NCBI RefSeq assembly: GCF_014647975.1
Contig: NZ_BMQF01000020.1
Coordinates: 98,942-162,941, forward strand
Direction: 5' to 3'
DNA: 64,000 nt
DNA from: Streptomyces fumigatiscleroticus
GTDB taxonomy: Bacteria > Actinomycetota > Actinomycetes > Streptomycetales > Streptomycetaceae
The notes below the pieces were generated by a model. That model was not told the DNA's origin. It did not search any database and saw only the letters and a list, made by a program, of their open reading frames with translations. Each line of letters begins with the position of its first letter. The stretch's first letter is position 1. The position numbers and the translations under genes were made by a program. This document shows, in pieces, positions 32,896 to 40,944 of this stretch.

Positions 32896-34055
32896 GCGGC
32901 CTCAGGATCGTCCGGCTCGCGAACTTCGTCGCCCCCGCCTCCGGCGGCCTGCGCACCGCGCTGCGCGAACTCGGCAAGGGCTACCGGGAGGCGGGACACG
33001 AGCCCGTTCTCGTCGTCCCCGGCGAGCGCGGCGACGACCGGATGACCGAGCAGGGGCGGATCATCACCCTGCCCGGGCCGCTGCTGCCCGGCACCGGCGG
33101 CTACCGCGTCCTGACCGACCGGCGGCGGGTCGCGGCCCTCCTGGAGGAACTGGCCCCCGACCGGCTGGAGGTCTCCGACCGTACGACGCTGCGCTGGACC
33201 GGCAGGTGGGCCCGGCGGGCCCGGATCCCCGCGGTGATGGTCTCCCACGAGAGCGTCGACGGCGTCCTGCGCACCTGGGGGCTGCCGCAGGGAGCGGCGC
33301 GGCGGACCGCCGACGCCCTCAACGTCCGTACGGCCCACGCCTACGCGCGCGTGGTGTGCACGACGGAGTTCGCCGAGCGGGAGTTCCTGCGGATCGGGGC
33401 GCGCAACGTCGTCCGGGCCCCGCTCGGCGTCGACTGTGCCGAGCGGCATCCCGCCCTGCGCGACCCCGCGCTGCGGGCCCGGCACGCGCGCGTGGACGAG
33501 GTCCTGCTGGTGATGTGCTCCCGGCTGTCGGTGGAGAAGCGGCCCGGTACGGCGCTGGACGCGCTGGAGGCGCTCGGCCGGCGCGGCCGGCGGGCGGTGC
33601 TGGTGGTGGCCGACGACGGGCCGCTGCGGCCCCGGCTCGAACAGCGGGCGCGGGAGCACGGGCTGCCGGCCGTCTTCCTCGGGCATGTCTCCGACCGCGG
33701 GCTGCTGGGCGCGTTGCAGGCGTCCGCCGACGTGTGTCTGGCGCCGGGGCCCGTGGAGACGTTCGGGCTGGCCGCGCTGGAGGCGCTGGCGTGCGGCACG
33801 CCCGTGGTGGCGAGCGCGTCGTCCGCCCTGCCGGAGGTGATCGGCTCCGCCGGTGCCGTCGCGGCGGACCACGGGGAGGCCTTCGCGGACGCCGTGGAGA
33901 GGCTGCTCGCCCGCCCGGAGGCACAGCGGCGGGAAGCGGCACGCGCGCGTGCGGAGTGTTTCGGCTGGGGCACGGCGGTCGCGGCGTTCCTCGCGGCCCA
34001 CGAGGCGCCGGTGCCGGGCCGGACCCGGGCGTGGCTGCCGGACGGCGTCGGATGA
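32892..34055 (+). CDS. GT4-family glycosyltransferase
   Basis: 387 residues, related to but distinct from the preceding enzyme: N-terminal IVRLANFVAPASGGLRTALRE, C-terminal VMCSRLSVEKRPGTAL, VVADDGPLRPRLE, FGLAALEALACGTPV. It overlaps both neighbours (ATGA). Probably adds the next sugar to the product of the upstream gene on a glycolipid or lipid-linked glycan at the inner membrane face. Confidence 0.9.
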   Translation: MSGLRIVRLANFVAPASGGLRTALRELGKGYREAGHEPVLVVPGERGDDRMTEQGRIITLPGPLLPGTGGYRVLTDRRRVAALLEELAPDRLEVSDRTTLRWTGRWARRARIPAVMVSHESVDGVLRTWGLPQGAARRTADALNVRTAHAYARVVCTTEFAEREFLRIGARNVVRAPLGVDCAERHPALRDPALRARHARVDEVLLVMCSRLSVEKRPGTALDALEALGRRGRRAVLVVADDGPLRPRLEQRAREHGLPAVFLGHVSDRGLLGALQASADVCLAPGPVETFGLAALEALACGTPVVASASSALPEVIGSAGAVAADHGEAFADAVERLLARPEAQRREAARARAECFGWGTAVAAFLAAHEAPVPGRTRAWLPDGVG

Positions 34056-34900
34056 GCACCCCGCGGTTCGTGGCCCTCGGCGACTCGCTGACCGAGGGCG
34101 TGGGCGACCCCGTCGGCGACGGGTGGCGCGGCTGGGCGGCGCTGCTGGCCCCCCGGCTCGCCGACGGGCCGGTGGAGTTTACCAACCTCGCGGTCAGCGG
34201 GGCGCAGACGCGCGACGTGCTGGAGCGGCAGCTGCCCGCCGGACTGGCCCTGCGGCCCGACCTCGCCTCCGTCGTCGTCGGCGTCAACGACACCCTGCGC
34301 CGCACCTTCGACCTGCACGCGGTGGCCGCCCGGCTCGACGCGGTGTACGCCGCCCTCACCGGGCAGGGCGCGGTGCTGCTCACCGCGTGCCTGCCCGACC
34401 CCGGCACGATGCTCGGGCTGCCGGGGGCGCTGGCCCGTCCGCTGGCCCGGCGCCAACGGGCGGTCAATGCCGTCGTCCACGCCCTGTCCGACCGGCACGG
34501 CGCCCTGCACCTGCACGCCTGCGAGGGCGACTGGATCACGGACCGGGCGATGTGGAGCGTGGACCGGCTGCACCCCGGCGAGCGGGGCCACCGGCAACTG
34601 GCGGTGCGCGCCCACGCGTTGCTCGCCGGGCACGGCGTCGCCACCGGGGCCGCGCCCTCGCCCGAGCCCGACTCGCCCGCGCCCACCCGGGCGGCCGGCC
34701 TGTGGTGGCTGGCCACCGCCGGCACCGGCTGGGTGGCCCGGCGCTGCACCGACCTGCTGCCGCAGCTGCTGACCCTGGCCGCCGGCGAACTGCGGCACCG
34801 CGCGCGGGGTACCAGCGCCCGGCTCGACGTGCGGGCGTCCGCGTCGGTGTCCGCGGCGCTGGCGGCCCTGTCGGCGGCGGAGCGACCGGACGCGGCCTGA
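34052..34900 (+). CDS. SGNH/GDSL hydrolase
   Basis: 282 residues. Catalytic block I FVALGDSLTEG (Ser near residue 12), block III with Asn (VVGVNDT) and block V DRLHPGERGHRQLA with the Asp-His dyad. It lacks a signal peptide, so it acts in the cytoplasm, probably as an esterase or deacylase on a glycan or lipid. Translationally coupled to two glycosyltransferases, which suggests removal of an acyl group during glycolipid assembly. The last about 60 residues are helical and Arg/Ala-rich. Confidence 0.88.
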   Translation: MSTPRFVALGDSLTEGVGDPVGDGWRGWAALLAPRLADGPVEFTNLAVSGAQTRDVLERQLPAGLALRPDLASVVVGVNDTLRRTFDLHAVAARLDAVYAALTGQGAVLLTACLPDPGTMLGLPGALARPLARRQRAVNAVVHALSDRHGALHLHACEGDWITDRAMWSVDRLHPGERGHRQLAVRAHALLAGHGVATGAAPSPEPDSPAPTRAAGLWWLATAGTGWVARRCTDLLPQLLTLAAGELRHRARGTSARLDVRASASVSAALAALSAAERPDAA

Positions 34901-34934
34901 GGCGCTGGCCCGGAAAGGAGCCGTGGCCGCCGCC

Positions 34935-35756
34935 TCAGGCCACGCGGTACTGCTCGTCGCGGGCGTCGGTGAGGAACATCCGGCCCGGCGCGTGGGTGAG
35001 GGCGAAGGGCGGGCGCGAGGCCGTCACCACCGCCTGCGGGGTCACTCCGCAGGCCCAGAACACCGGGATGTCGTCCGGTTCCAGGTCCACCGGGTCGCCG
35101 AAGTCCGGGCGGTCCAGGTCGGCGATGCCGAGCACCGAGGGATCACCGCAGTGCACGGGGGCGCCGTGCACCGCCGGCAGCAGGCTGGTCTCCCGGATCG
35201 CCGCCGACAGGTGCTGCGGCGGGACCGGGCGCATGGACACCACCATCGGCCCGCGCAGCCGCCCCGCCGGCCGGCACGGGCGGCCGGTGACGTACATCGG
35301 GACGTTGCGGCCCTGCTCGACATGGCGGACCGGGACGCCCGCCGCGGCCAGCGCCCACTCGAAGGTGAAGCTGCATCCGATCAGGAACGACACCAGGTCC
35401 TCCCGCCAGTGCGCGCGCACGTCCGTCGGCTCCGCCACCAGCTCGCCGTCCTGCCACACCTGGTAGCGGGGCAGGTCGGTGCGCAGGTCCGCGCCCTCGG
35501 CGAGGACCGTGGTGAAGGAACCGGCGTCCGTGACGTCGAGCACCGGGCAGGGTTTGGGGTTGCGGGTGCAGAACAGCAGCATGTCGTAGGCCCAGTCGGC
35601 GGGCACCGAGATCAGGTTGGCCTGGGTGTAACCCGCCGCGACCCCGGCCGTCGGGCCGGTCAGGCCCGCACGGAAACGGGCGCGCGCCGTCTTCGGGCTC
35701 CACGCGCGCGCGTGCTCGTCGACGAGGGCCATGGGGTGGTCTTCGCCACGGTTCAC
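34935..35756 (-). CDS. Putative hydro-lyase, DUF1445/YcsI family
   Basis: 273 residues from the GTG at 35756, which overlaps the stop of the MFS gene (GTGA); an ATG at 35732 is the alternative start. Family-typical GYTQANLISVPADWAYD, CTRNPKPCPVLDVTDAG, FLIGCSFTFEWAL and VFWACGVTPQ. The family is annotated as D-glutamate cyclase-like or hydro-lyase; activity here is not proven. With the MFS transporter it forms an operon, probably uptake and use of an organic acid. Confidence 0.88.
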   Translation of the reverse strand: MNRGEDHPMALVDEHARAWSPKTARARFRAGLTGPTAGVAAGYTQANLISVPADWAYDMLLFCTRNPKPCPVLDVTDAGSFTTVLAEGADLRTDLPRYQVWQDGELVAEPTDVRAHWREDLVSFLIGCSFTFEWALAAAGVPVRHVEQGRNVPMYVTGRPCRPAGRLRGPMVVSMRPVPPQHLSAAIRETSLLPAVHGAPVHCGDPSVLGIADLDRPDFGDPVDLEPDDIPVFWACGVTPQAVVTASRPPFALTHAPGRMFLTDARDEQYRVA

Positions 35757-37069
35757 GCCAGTTCCCTCCCGCGGGTCTCGGGCAGCCCGAGCAGGGCCAG
35801 GGCCGCCAGTCCGTAGCCGATCGCGCCGAAGACCAGCGCGCCGCCCACGCCCCAGCCGTCGGCCAGGAAGCCGACCGTCGTGGGGAAGACCGCGCCCACG
35901 GCCCGGCCGGTGTTGTACGTGAAGCCCTGTCCGGTGCCGCGCACCGCCGTCGGGTACAGCTCGCTCAAGTAGGAGCCGAAGCCGCTGAAGATGGCCGACA
36001 TGCAGAACCCGAGCGGGAAGCCCAGCACGAGCAGCAGGGTGCCGGCGCCGCCGGGGATGTTCGCGTACGCCAGGATGCAGATCGCCGACAGCAGCGCGAA
36101 GAGCCGGATGTTGCGCTTGCGCCCCAGCCGGTCGGTGAGGTGGCCGCCGGTCAGATAGCCGATGAAGGCGCCCGAGATCAGGAACGCCAGATAGCCGCCG
36201 GTGCCGACGACCGACAGGCCCCGCTCGGTCTTGAGATACGTCGGCACCCAGGTGGCGAGGGTGTAGTAGCCGCCCTGGACACCGGTGGAGAGCAGTCCGG
36301 CGAAGACGGTCGTGCGCAGCAGGCCCGGCGTCCCTGCCGTACCCGGCCTGAAGATCGCAGCGAACGAGCCCCTTGCCGCGCTCCGCTCGCGCGCGGCGGC
36401 CGCCTCCGGCGCGTCGCGCACGCTGCGCCGCACCCAGACGACGAGCAGCGCGGGCAGGGCGCCGGTCCAGAACATGATGCGCCAGGCCAGGTCGTCGCCG
36501 GCCAGCGAGAAGACCAGCGTGTACACGATCGCGGCGAGCGCCCAGCCCACGGCCCAGGAGCTCTGGACCGCGCCGAGGGTACGGCCGCGGTGTCGGGCGC
36601 TCGCGTACTCGGCGACGAGGACCGCGCCGACCGCCCACTCGCCGCCGAAGCCGAGGCCCTGCAAGGCCCGGAACGCCAGCAGCGTCTCGTAGTTCGGGGC
36701 GAAACCGCAGGCCACCGTGAACACCGCGTACGTGATCACCGTGAGCAGCAGCGCCTGCACCCGGCCGATGCGGTCCGCCAGCACGCCCGCGAGGGCGCCG
36801 CCGACCGCGGAGACGACCAGCGTGACGGTGGTGAACAGGCCGGTCTGGCCGCTGTCGAGGCCGAAGTACGCGGCCAGCGCCACCATGCTCAGCGGCAGCG
36901 TGAAGTAGTCGTAGGAATCGAGGGCGTAGCCGCCGAACGCGCCCGCGAAGGCGCGGCGGCCACGCGGTCCCAGGGCGCGCAGCCAGCCCAGCGCGCCGTC
37001 GTCGGTGCGGTCGTCCGGACCGGTCGCTGTGCCGGTGGGCGGGGCCTGCGGTGGAGGGGTCGTGCTCAT
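35753..37069 (-). CDS. MFS transporter, sialate/organic acid type
   Basis: 438 residues from the ATG at 37069, chosen because GAGGTG sits just before it; an in-frame GTG lies at 37075. Twelve helices with GVLADRIGRVQALL between helices 2-3 (about 95), GGEWAVGAVLVAEYA and GGHLTDRLGRKRN. Looks like the sialate:H+/aromatic acid:H+ symporter branch of the MFS. Coupled to the hydro-lyase gene and divergent from a FadR-type regulator. Confidence 0.88.
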   Translation of the reverse strand: MSTTPPPQAPPTGTATGPDDRTDDGALGWLRALGPRGRRAFAGAFGGYALDSYDYFTLPLSMVALAAYFGLDSGQTGLFTTVTLVVSAVGGALAGVLADRIGRVQALLLTVITYAVFTVACGFAPNYETLLAFRALQGLGFGGEWAVGAVLVAEYASARHRGRTLGAVQSSWAVGWALAAIVYTLVFSLAGDDLAWRIMFWTGALPALLVVWVRRSVRDAPEAAAARERSAARGSFAAIFRPGTAGTPGLLRTTVFAGLLSTGVQGGYYTLATWVPTYLKTERGLSVVGTGGYLAFLISGAFIGYLTGGHLTDRLGRKRNIRLFALLSAICILAYANIPGGAGTLLLVLGFPLGFCMSAIFSGFGSYLSELYPTAVRGTGQGFTYNTGRAVGAVFPTTVGFLADGWGVGGALVFGAIGYGLAALALLGLPETRGRELA

Positions 37070-37131
37070 GGGCACCTCGCAGAAGGGGGACGGAGGGTGC
37101 TTGTGTCGATGAGCCGTTCCAGCACCGTAGA

Positions 37132-37148
37132 GGATCGTTCAACGATCC
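37132..37148. promoter_or_regulatory. Operator for the FadR-type regulator
   Basis: GGATCGTT-C-AACGATCC, a perfect 17-bp palindrome midway between the divergent MFS and GntR genes, in an AT-rich region. The natural site for the GntR/FadR protein, controlling the MFS operon and its own gene. Confidence 0.7.
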
Positions 37149-37197
37149 CTCAATACCCATGTTGTTTCGTTCTTGTATCTACGATTAGATTCCCGGC

Positions 37198-37893
37198 ATG
37201 GCAGAGCAGTTGACGCAACTCGCCGACGACCGGGCCCTTCTCGGGCGCACCAGCACCGCCGAACGGGTCTCGGACATCCTCAGAAGCCGGATCGCCGAGG
37301 GGTACTTCCCGCCCGGGACCCGGCTGTCGGAGGACTCCATCGGCGGCGCGCTCGGCGTCTCCCGCAACACGCTGCGCGAGTCGTTCCGGCTGCTCACCCA
37401 CGAACGCCTGCTGGTCCATGAGCTGAACCGGGGCGTGTTCGTCCGGGTCCTGACCGTCGAGGACGTCGAGGACATCTACCGCACCCGCGCCCTCGTCGAG
37501 TGCGCCGTCGTCCGGGGCCTCGGTGAGCCGCCGTACGGCCTCGACGCGGTCGCCGCCGCCGTCGAGGAGGGGCGGACGGCGGCCCGCGAGGGCGACTGGA
37601 AGGGCGTGGGCACCGCCAACATCCACTTCCACCGGGAGCTGGTGGCCCTCGCCGGCAGCGAGCGCACCGACGAGCTGATGCGCAGCGTCTTCGCCGAACT
37701 GCGCCTGGCCTTCCACGTCGTGGACGATCCGCGGGCGCTGCACGAGCCGTACATCGCCCGCAACGCGGAGGTCCTGGCGGCCCTGCGGGACGGGGACCGG
37801 GACGCGGCCGAGCGGCTGCTCGCCGGCTACCTTCACGACTCGCTGGAGCGGGTCCTGAAGGTCTACCGGCGGCGGGTCGGCGAGGACGGGTAG
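37198..37893 (+). CDS. FadR-type GntR regulator
   Basis: 231 residues: winged helix at about 18-75 (RIAEGYFPPGTRLSEDSIGG, VSRNTLRESFRLL) and an FCD ligand domain at about 90-220 with the metal-binding His pattern (NIHFHRELVALAGSERTDEL). FCD proteins sense organic acids. Divergent from and likely repressing the MFS/hydro-lyase operon through the palindrome at 37132-37148. Confidence 0.93.
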   Translation: MAEQLTQLADDRALLGRTSTAERVSDILRSRIAEGYFPPGTRLSEDSIGGALGVSRNTLRESFRLLTHERLLVHELNRGVFVRVLTVEDVEDIYRTRALVECAVVRGLGEPPYGLDAVAAAVEEGRTAAREGDWKGVGTANIHFHRELVALAGSERTDELMRSVFAELRLAFHVVDDPRALHEPYIARNAEVLAALRDGDRDAAERLLAGYLHDSLERVLKVYRRRVGEDG

Positions 37894-37895
37894 CC

Positions 37896-38325
37896 AGGCC
37901 GGGAGGAGCAGCCCGGCCGGTAGGGGTCGCTCGGGCTGGAGGGGCAGCCCGGCCGGTAGGGGTCGCCCGCCCTCGGTAGGGGCAGCCCGGCCGGGAGGGG
38001 TCGCCCGCCCTCGGTAGGGGTCGCCTGGCCGGGAGGGGCTGCCCGGCCGGGAGGGGTCGCCCGCCCTCGGTAGGGGTCGCCTGGCCGGGAGGGGCTGCCC
38101 GGCCGGGAGGGGTCGCCCGCCCTCGGTAGGGGTCGCCTGGCCGGGAGGGGCTGCCCGGCCGGAGGGGGGTGCCTGGCCGGGAGGGGTCGCCCCCCGGTAG
38201 GGGTCGCCTGGCCGGGAGGGGCGGCCCGGCCGCGAGGATTTGCCAGGCCGGGAGGGGCTGCCCCCGGCCGGGAGGGGCGGTCCGGCCGGGAGGGTTTGCC
38301 CGGCCGGGAGGGTTTGCCGCACCGC
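37896..38325. repeat. GC-rich minisatellite before the SMC operon
   Basis: Built from 18-20-bp variants of CGGCCGGGAGGGGTCGCC. From about 37990 they form a higher-order unit of 56 bp (the TCGCCCGCCCTCGGTAGGGG block starts at 38001, 38057 and 38113), then degenerate copies to 38325. 56 is not a multiple of 3, so it is not coding. The + strand carries many GGG/GGGG runs and could form G-quadruplexes. It fills nearly all of the gap between the GntR gene and the SMC operon. Confidence 0.93.
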
Positions 38326-38374
38326 TCCGTCGGGCCGGACCGGCGGCGCCGGCGCCGGGGTCCGTCTGTGCCGT

Positions 38375-38405
38375 TTGGGCCGATGTCAGACCGAGGACCT
38401 AGTCT
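38375..38405 (+). promoter_or_regulatory. Promoter of the SMC operon
   Basis: TTGGGC, 19 nt, TAGTCT, then 7 nt to the GTG start at 38413. If used, the mRNA is leaderless or nearly so, as is common in Streptomyces. Confidence 0.5.
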
Positions 38406-38412
38406 GTGCACC

Positions 38413-39939
38413 GTGACTTCGCCTGCATCGACGGACAGCGTTCCGCCCCAGTTCAGCGCGGGGCCGCGCCCCGCGCCGGGGCCGGCCGCCGACGAAGGAC
38501 TGGCGCGGCGGCTGCGCGCGCTCGCCTGCACCGCGCCGCTGCACGACCTGGACGCGCGCAAGGCCAACCTGGCGGGCGAGTACTCGGTGTACGGCATGGC
38601 GGAGATCGCCCTGGCCGCCATCGACCTCGTCACCCTCAACATGGACTTCGACACCGGCGCGGACCACGACCAGATCGTGGCCCGGCTTCTCCCGCGCGTC
38701 GCCGCGCAGGCCCCCGGGCGGCCCGCCGCCGAGCACGAGCGCGTGGCCCGCTGGGTCCTGGAGAACCTGATCAACGTCGGCAGCGTCGACCGCGGCTTCC
38801 GGGCCGTGTACGGCACCTTCGCCCCGGACGGCACCTACGTCCGCCGCGACTACGACTTCAAGCTGATCGAGGAGGTCCCCGGCCCCGGCGGAACCGTCTA
38901 CCTCCGCACCACCGACGAGGCGGTCAACGTCCTCGTCGGCGCCCTGGACACCGATGTCACCAGCGCCCAGATCGCCGCCGAGGTCAAGCTGGAGGTGCTG
39001 ATCAGCCGCGGCCGGCTCGCCGACGCCCAGCTCGCCGCCGAACAGGCGCGGTACCGCACCGTGCAGTACTCCGAGACCCTGCGCCGGGCCCTGGAGGCCA
39101 CCCGGCGCAACGTCCGCGCGGTGGACTGGCTCAACGCCGTGCCCGACATGATCGCCGAGGCGCTCGACCACGTCGCCGACCGCTACCGCCACGAGAACGC
39201 GATCCTCACCAACATCCGCCGGGCCCGCGACGAGTCCGAGGAACCCGAGCACAAGCGCCGCGCGGCCGAGCTCGTCGACATCGTCAAGGACTGCATCCGC
39301 CGGCACACCCAGCTCCAGTCCCGGCTGCTGGAGGCCGGCCCGCTCTTCCGCGCCGAGCAGGACCGCCAGGCCTTCGCCACCCCCCTGACGACATCCGGCA
39401 CGGATCTGTACGGCCATCTCCTCGCCCCCGTCCTGCCGCTCCCCCTTCAGCAGGCGATCCGCGTCACCGACGCCTTCTTCGCCCACGGCACCGGGCTGCG
39501 CACGCCGGTCTCCGTCCGGGTCGGCGACCTCGTGGACATCCTGCTGACCCCGCCCGTGGAACGGGAGCACCTGGGCGCCGAGATGCCCGAGCCCGACCTG
39601 ATCGCCACGCCCGACGACAGCCGCTTCACCGAGGAGCAGCTCGCGGCGGCGACGGACCTGCTCGACCTGGAGCACGACGCGCCGCGCCGGCTGTCGGGAC
39701 TGCTGGCCGAGGCCCGCGAGCAGGACCCCGACCTGCCCTACCTGGTCGCCCTGCTGGCGGTGCACGCGGCCAGCCCGCCGGTCGGCACCGCCTACCGGCA
39801 GGGCGAGCGGAAGCTGCTCTTCGCCGTGGACGACGGGACCGAGCTGGACGACCCCGAGTTCGGCGGCGCCGACCTCATCGTCGGCACGGCCCTGCTGGAC
39901 GCGGCGGGCATGGCCGCGGACCGCACGGAGGCGGCATGA
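38413..39939 (+). CDS. MukF/JetA-like kleisin candidate
   Basis: 508 residues from GTG 38413. Almost wholly helical: an N-terminal helix-turn-helix-like part (about 45-170; GYGMAEIALAA-type helices, then VYLRTTDEAVNVLVGAL), a middle with long amphipathic helices (LEVLISRGRLADAQLAAEQA, YSETLRRALEATRRNVRAV, about 195-310) and a C-terminal domain with VREHLGAEMPEPDLI-type segments. Size, fold and first place in the operon fit MukF/MksF/JetA (DUF3375-like) kleisin subunits that bridge SMC heads. Similarity is by pattern only; it should be tested with profile searches. Confidence 0.6.
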   Translation: MTSPASTDSVPPQFSAGPRPAPGPAADEGLARRLRALACTAPLHDLDARKANLAGEYSVYGMAEIALAAIDLVTLNMDFDTGADHDQIVARLLPRVAAQAPGRPAAEHERVARWVLENLINVGSVDRGFRAVYGTFAPDGTYVRRDYDFKLIEEVPGPGGTVYLRTTDEAVNVLVGALDTDVTSAQIAAEVKLEVLISRGRLADAQLAAEQARYRTVQYSETLRRALEATRRNVRAVDWLNAVPDMIAEALDHVADRYRHENAILTNIRRARDESEEPEHKRRAAELVDIVKDCIRRHTQLQSRLLEAGPLFRAEQDRQAFATPLTTSGTDLYGHLLAPVLPLPLQQAIRVTDAFFAHGTGLRTPVSVRVGDLVDILLTPPVEREHLGAEMPEPDLIATPDDSRFTEEQLAAATDLLDLEHDAPRRLSGLLAEAREQDPDLPYLVALLAVHAASPPVGTAYRQGERKLLFAVDDGTELDDPEFGGADLIVGTALLDAAGMAADRTEAA

Positions 39940-39996
39940 GATCGACAGAAACCGTACGCACACCCACGACCCGCACCGCGACAAGGAGCCCCGACC

Positions 39997-40878
39997 GTGA
40001 CCGAGCACGTCGACCGGAGTGAGCCGGAGACCGGTGCCGCACCGGTGAGCGCCGCCGTCACGCCCGCCGACGCCGCCGACGCGGCCCGGCTCGTCGCCTT
40101 CGGCCTCCAGCCCAAGCTGCTGCCCGCCCGCGACCAGGAGTACGCGGACCTGCTGCGCCGCTACCGCGAGGACCCGCCCTTCGCCCGGCTCGCCGACGCC
40201 GTCGCCACCGGACTCGGCCTCGTCGTCCTGGAGGTGTCCCCGCGCGCGGGCATGGCCGTCACCGCCGCCGAGGACTCGGTCTTCGCCGTCCGCATGGGCG
40301 ACTACGCGCGTCGTACGTCCGCCGACTCCGGCGACCGCTTCCTGCACGGCCTGGCCCATCTCGCCGTCGCCGCCCTGGCCTTCCCGCGCCCCGAGGACCT
40401 CGCCGACGACGGCTACATCGGACGTGTCACCGTCAACGGCGTCGACGCCTTCGTCCGCCAGGCCTGCCGCCGGCTGGAGGAACGGGCCGCGGAGCAGGGC
40501 GAGAACACCGACCCGGCCAGCGACGCGCCCGGCCTGGAGGCCGCCTGGCGGATCTGGGCCAGACGCAGCGCCACCGGTGCCACCAAGGACGCCCGCCGCC
40601 CGGCCGCCTCCACCACCGGCATCGTGGCCAAGGCGGTCGCCTTCCTCACCGACTCCGGGTTCCTCCAGCGCACCGGCGACGACAACGGCGGCACCTACCG
40701 CACCACGGCCCGCTACCAGCTCCAGGTCCGCGACATGGCGGGCGGCGCCGCCCTGACCGAACTGCTGGAACTGGGCGTCGTCCCGGTCACCGACGGCACG
40801 CCGAGCCTGCTGCCCGCCGAGGACACCGACGACCTGGAGCTGGTGGCCGACGCGGGGCTGCCGTTCCACGCCTCCTGA
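39997..40878 (+). CDS. MukE/JetB-like subunit candidate
   Basis: 293 residues from GTG 39997, with AAGGAG before it, 57 nt after the previous gene. Winged-helix-like pattern near the C-terminus (IVAKAVAFLTDSGFLQRTGD, then YRTTARYQLQVRDMAG), preceded by a helical region. Length and position match the DUF4194/MukE/MksE/JetB subunit, which binds the kleisin and DNA in MukBEF-like condensins and in Wadjet plasmid defence. Assigned by context and pattern. Confidence 0.6.
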   Translation: MTEHVDRSEPETGAAPVSAAVTPADAADAARLVAFGLQPKLLPARDQEYADLLRRYREDPPFARLADAVATGLGLVVLEVSPRAGMAVTAAEDSVFAVRMGDYARRTSADSGDRFLHGLAHLAVAALAFPRPEDLADDGYIGRVTVNGVDAFVRQACRRLEERAAEQGENTDPASDAPGLEAAWRIWARRSATGATKDARRPAASTTGIVAKAVAFLTDSGFLQRTGDDNGGTYRTTARYQLQVRDMAGGAALTELLELGVVPVTDGTPSLLPAEDTDDLELVADAGLPFHAS

Positions 40879-40944
40879 CCGCCCGGGCCTCCTGCCCCTG
40901 CGCCGAACCCCCCTCCACCTGACGAAGCCTTACGAGAGTCCGCC

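Noticed and set aside
37896..38325. CRISPR array or coding repeat before the SMC operon
   Set aside because: No spacers; period 56 is not a multiple of 3 and frames break.
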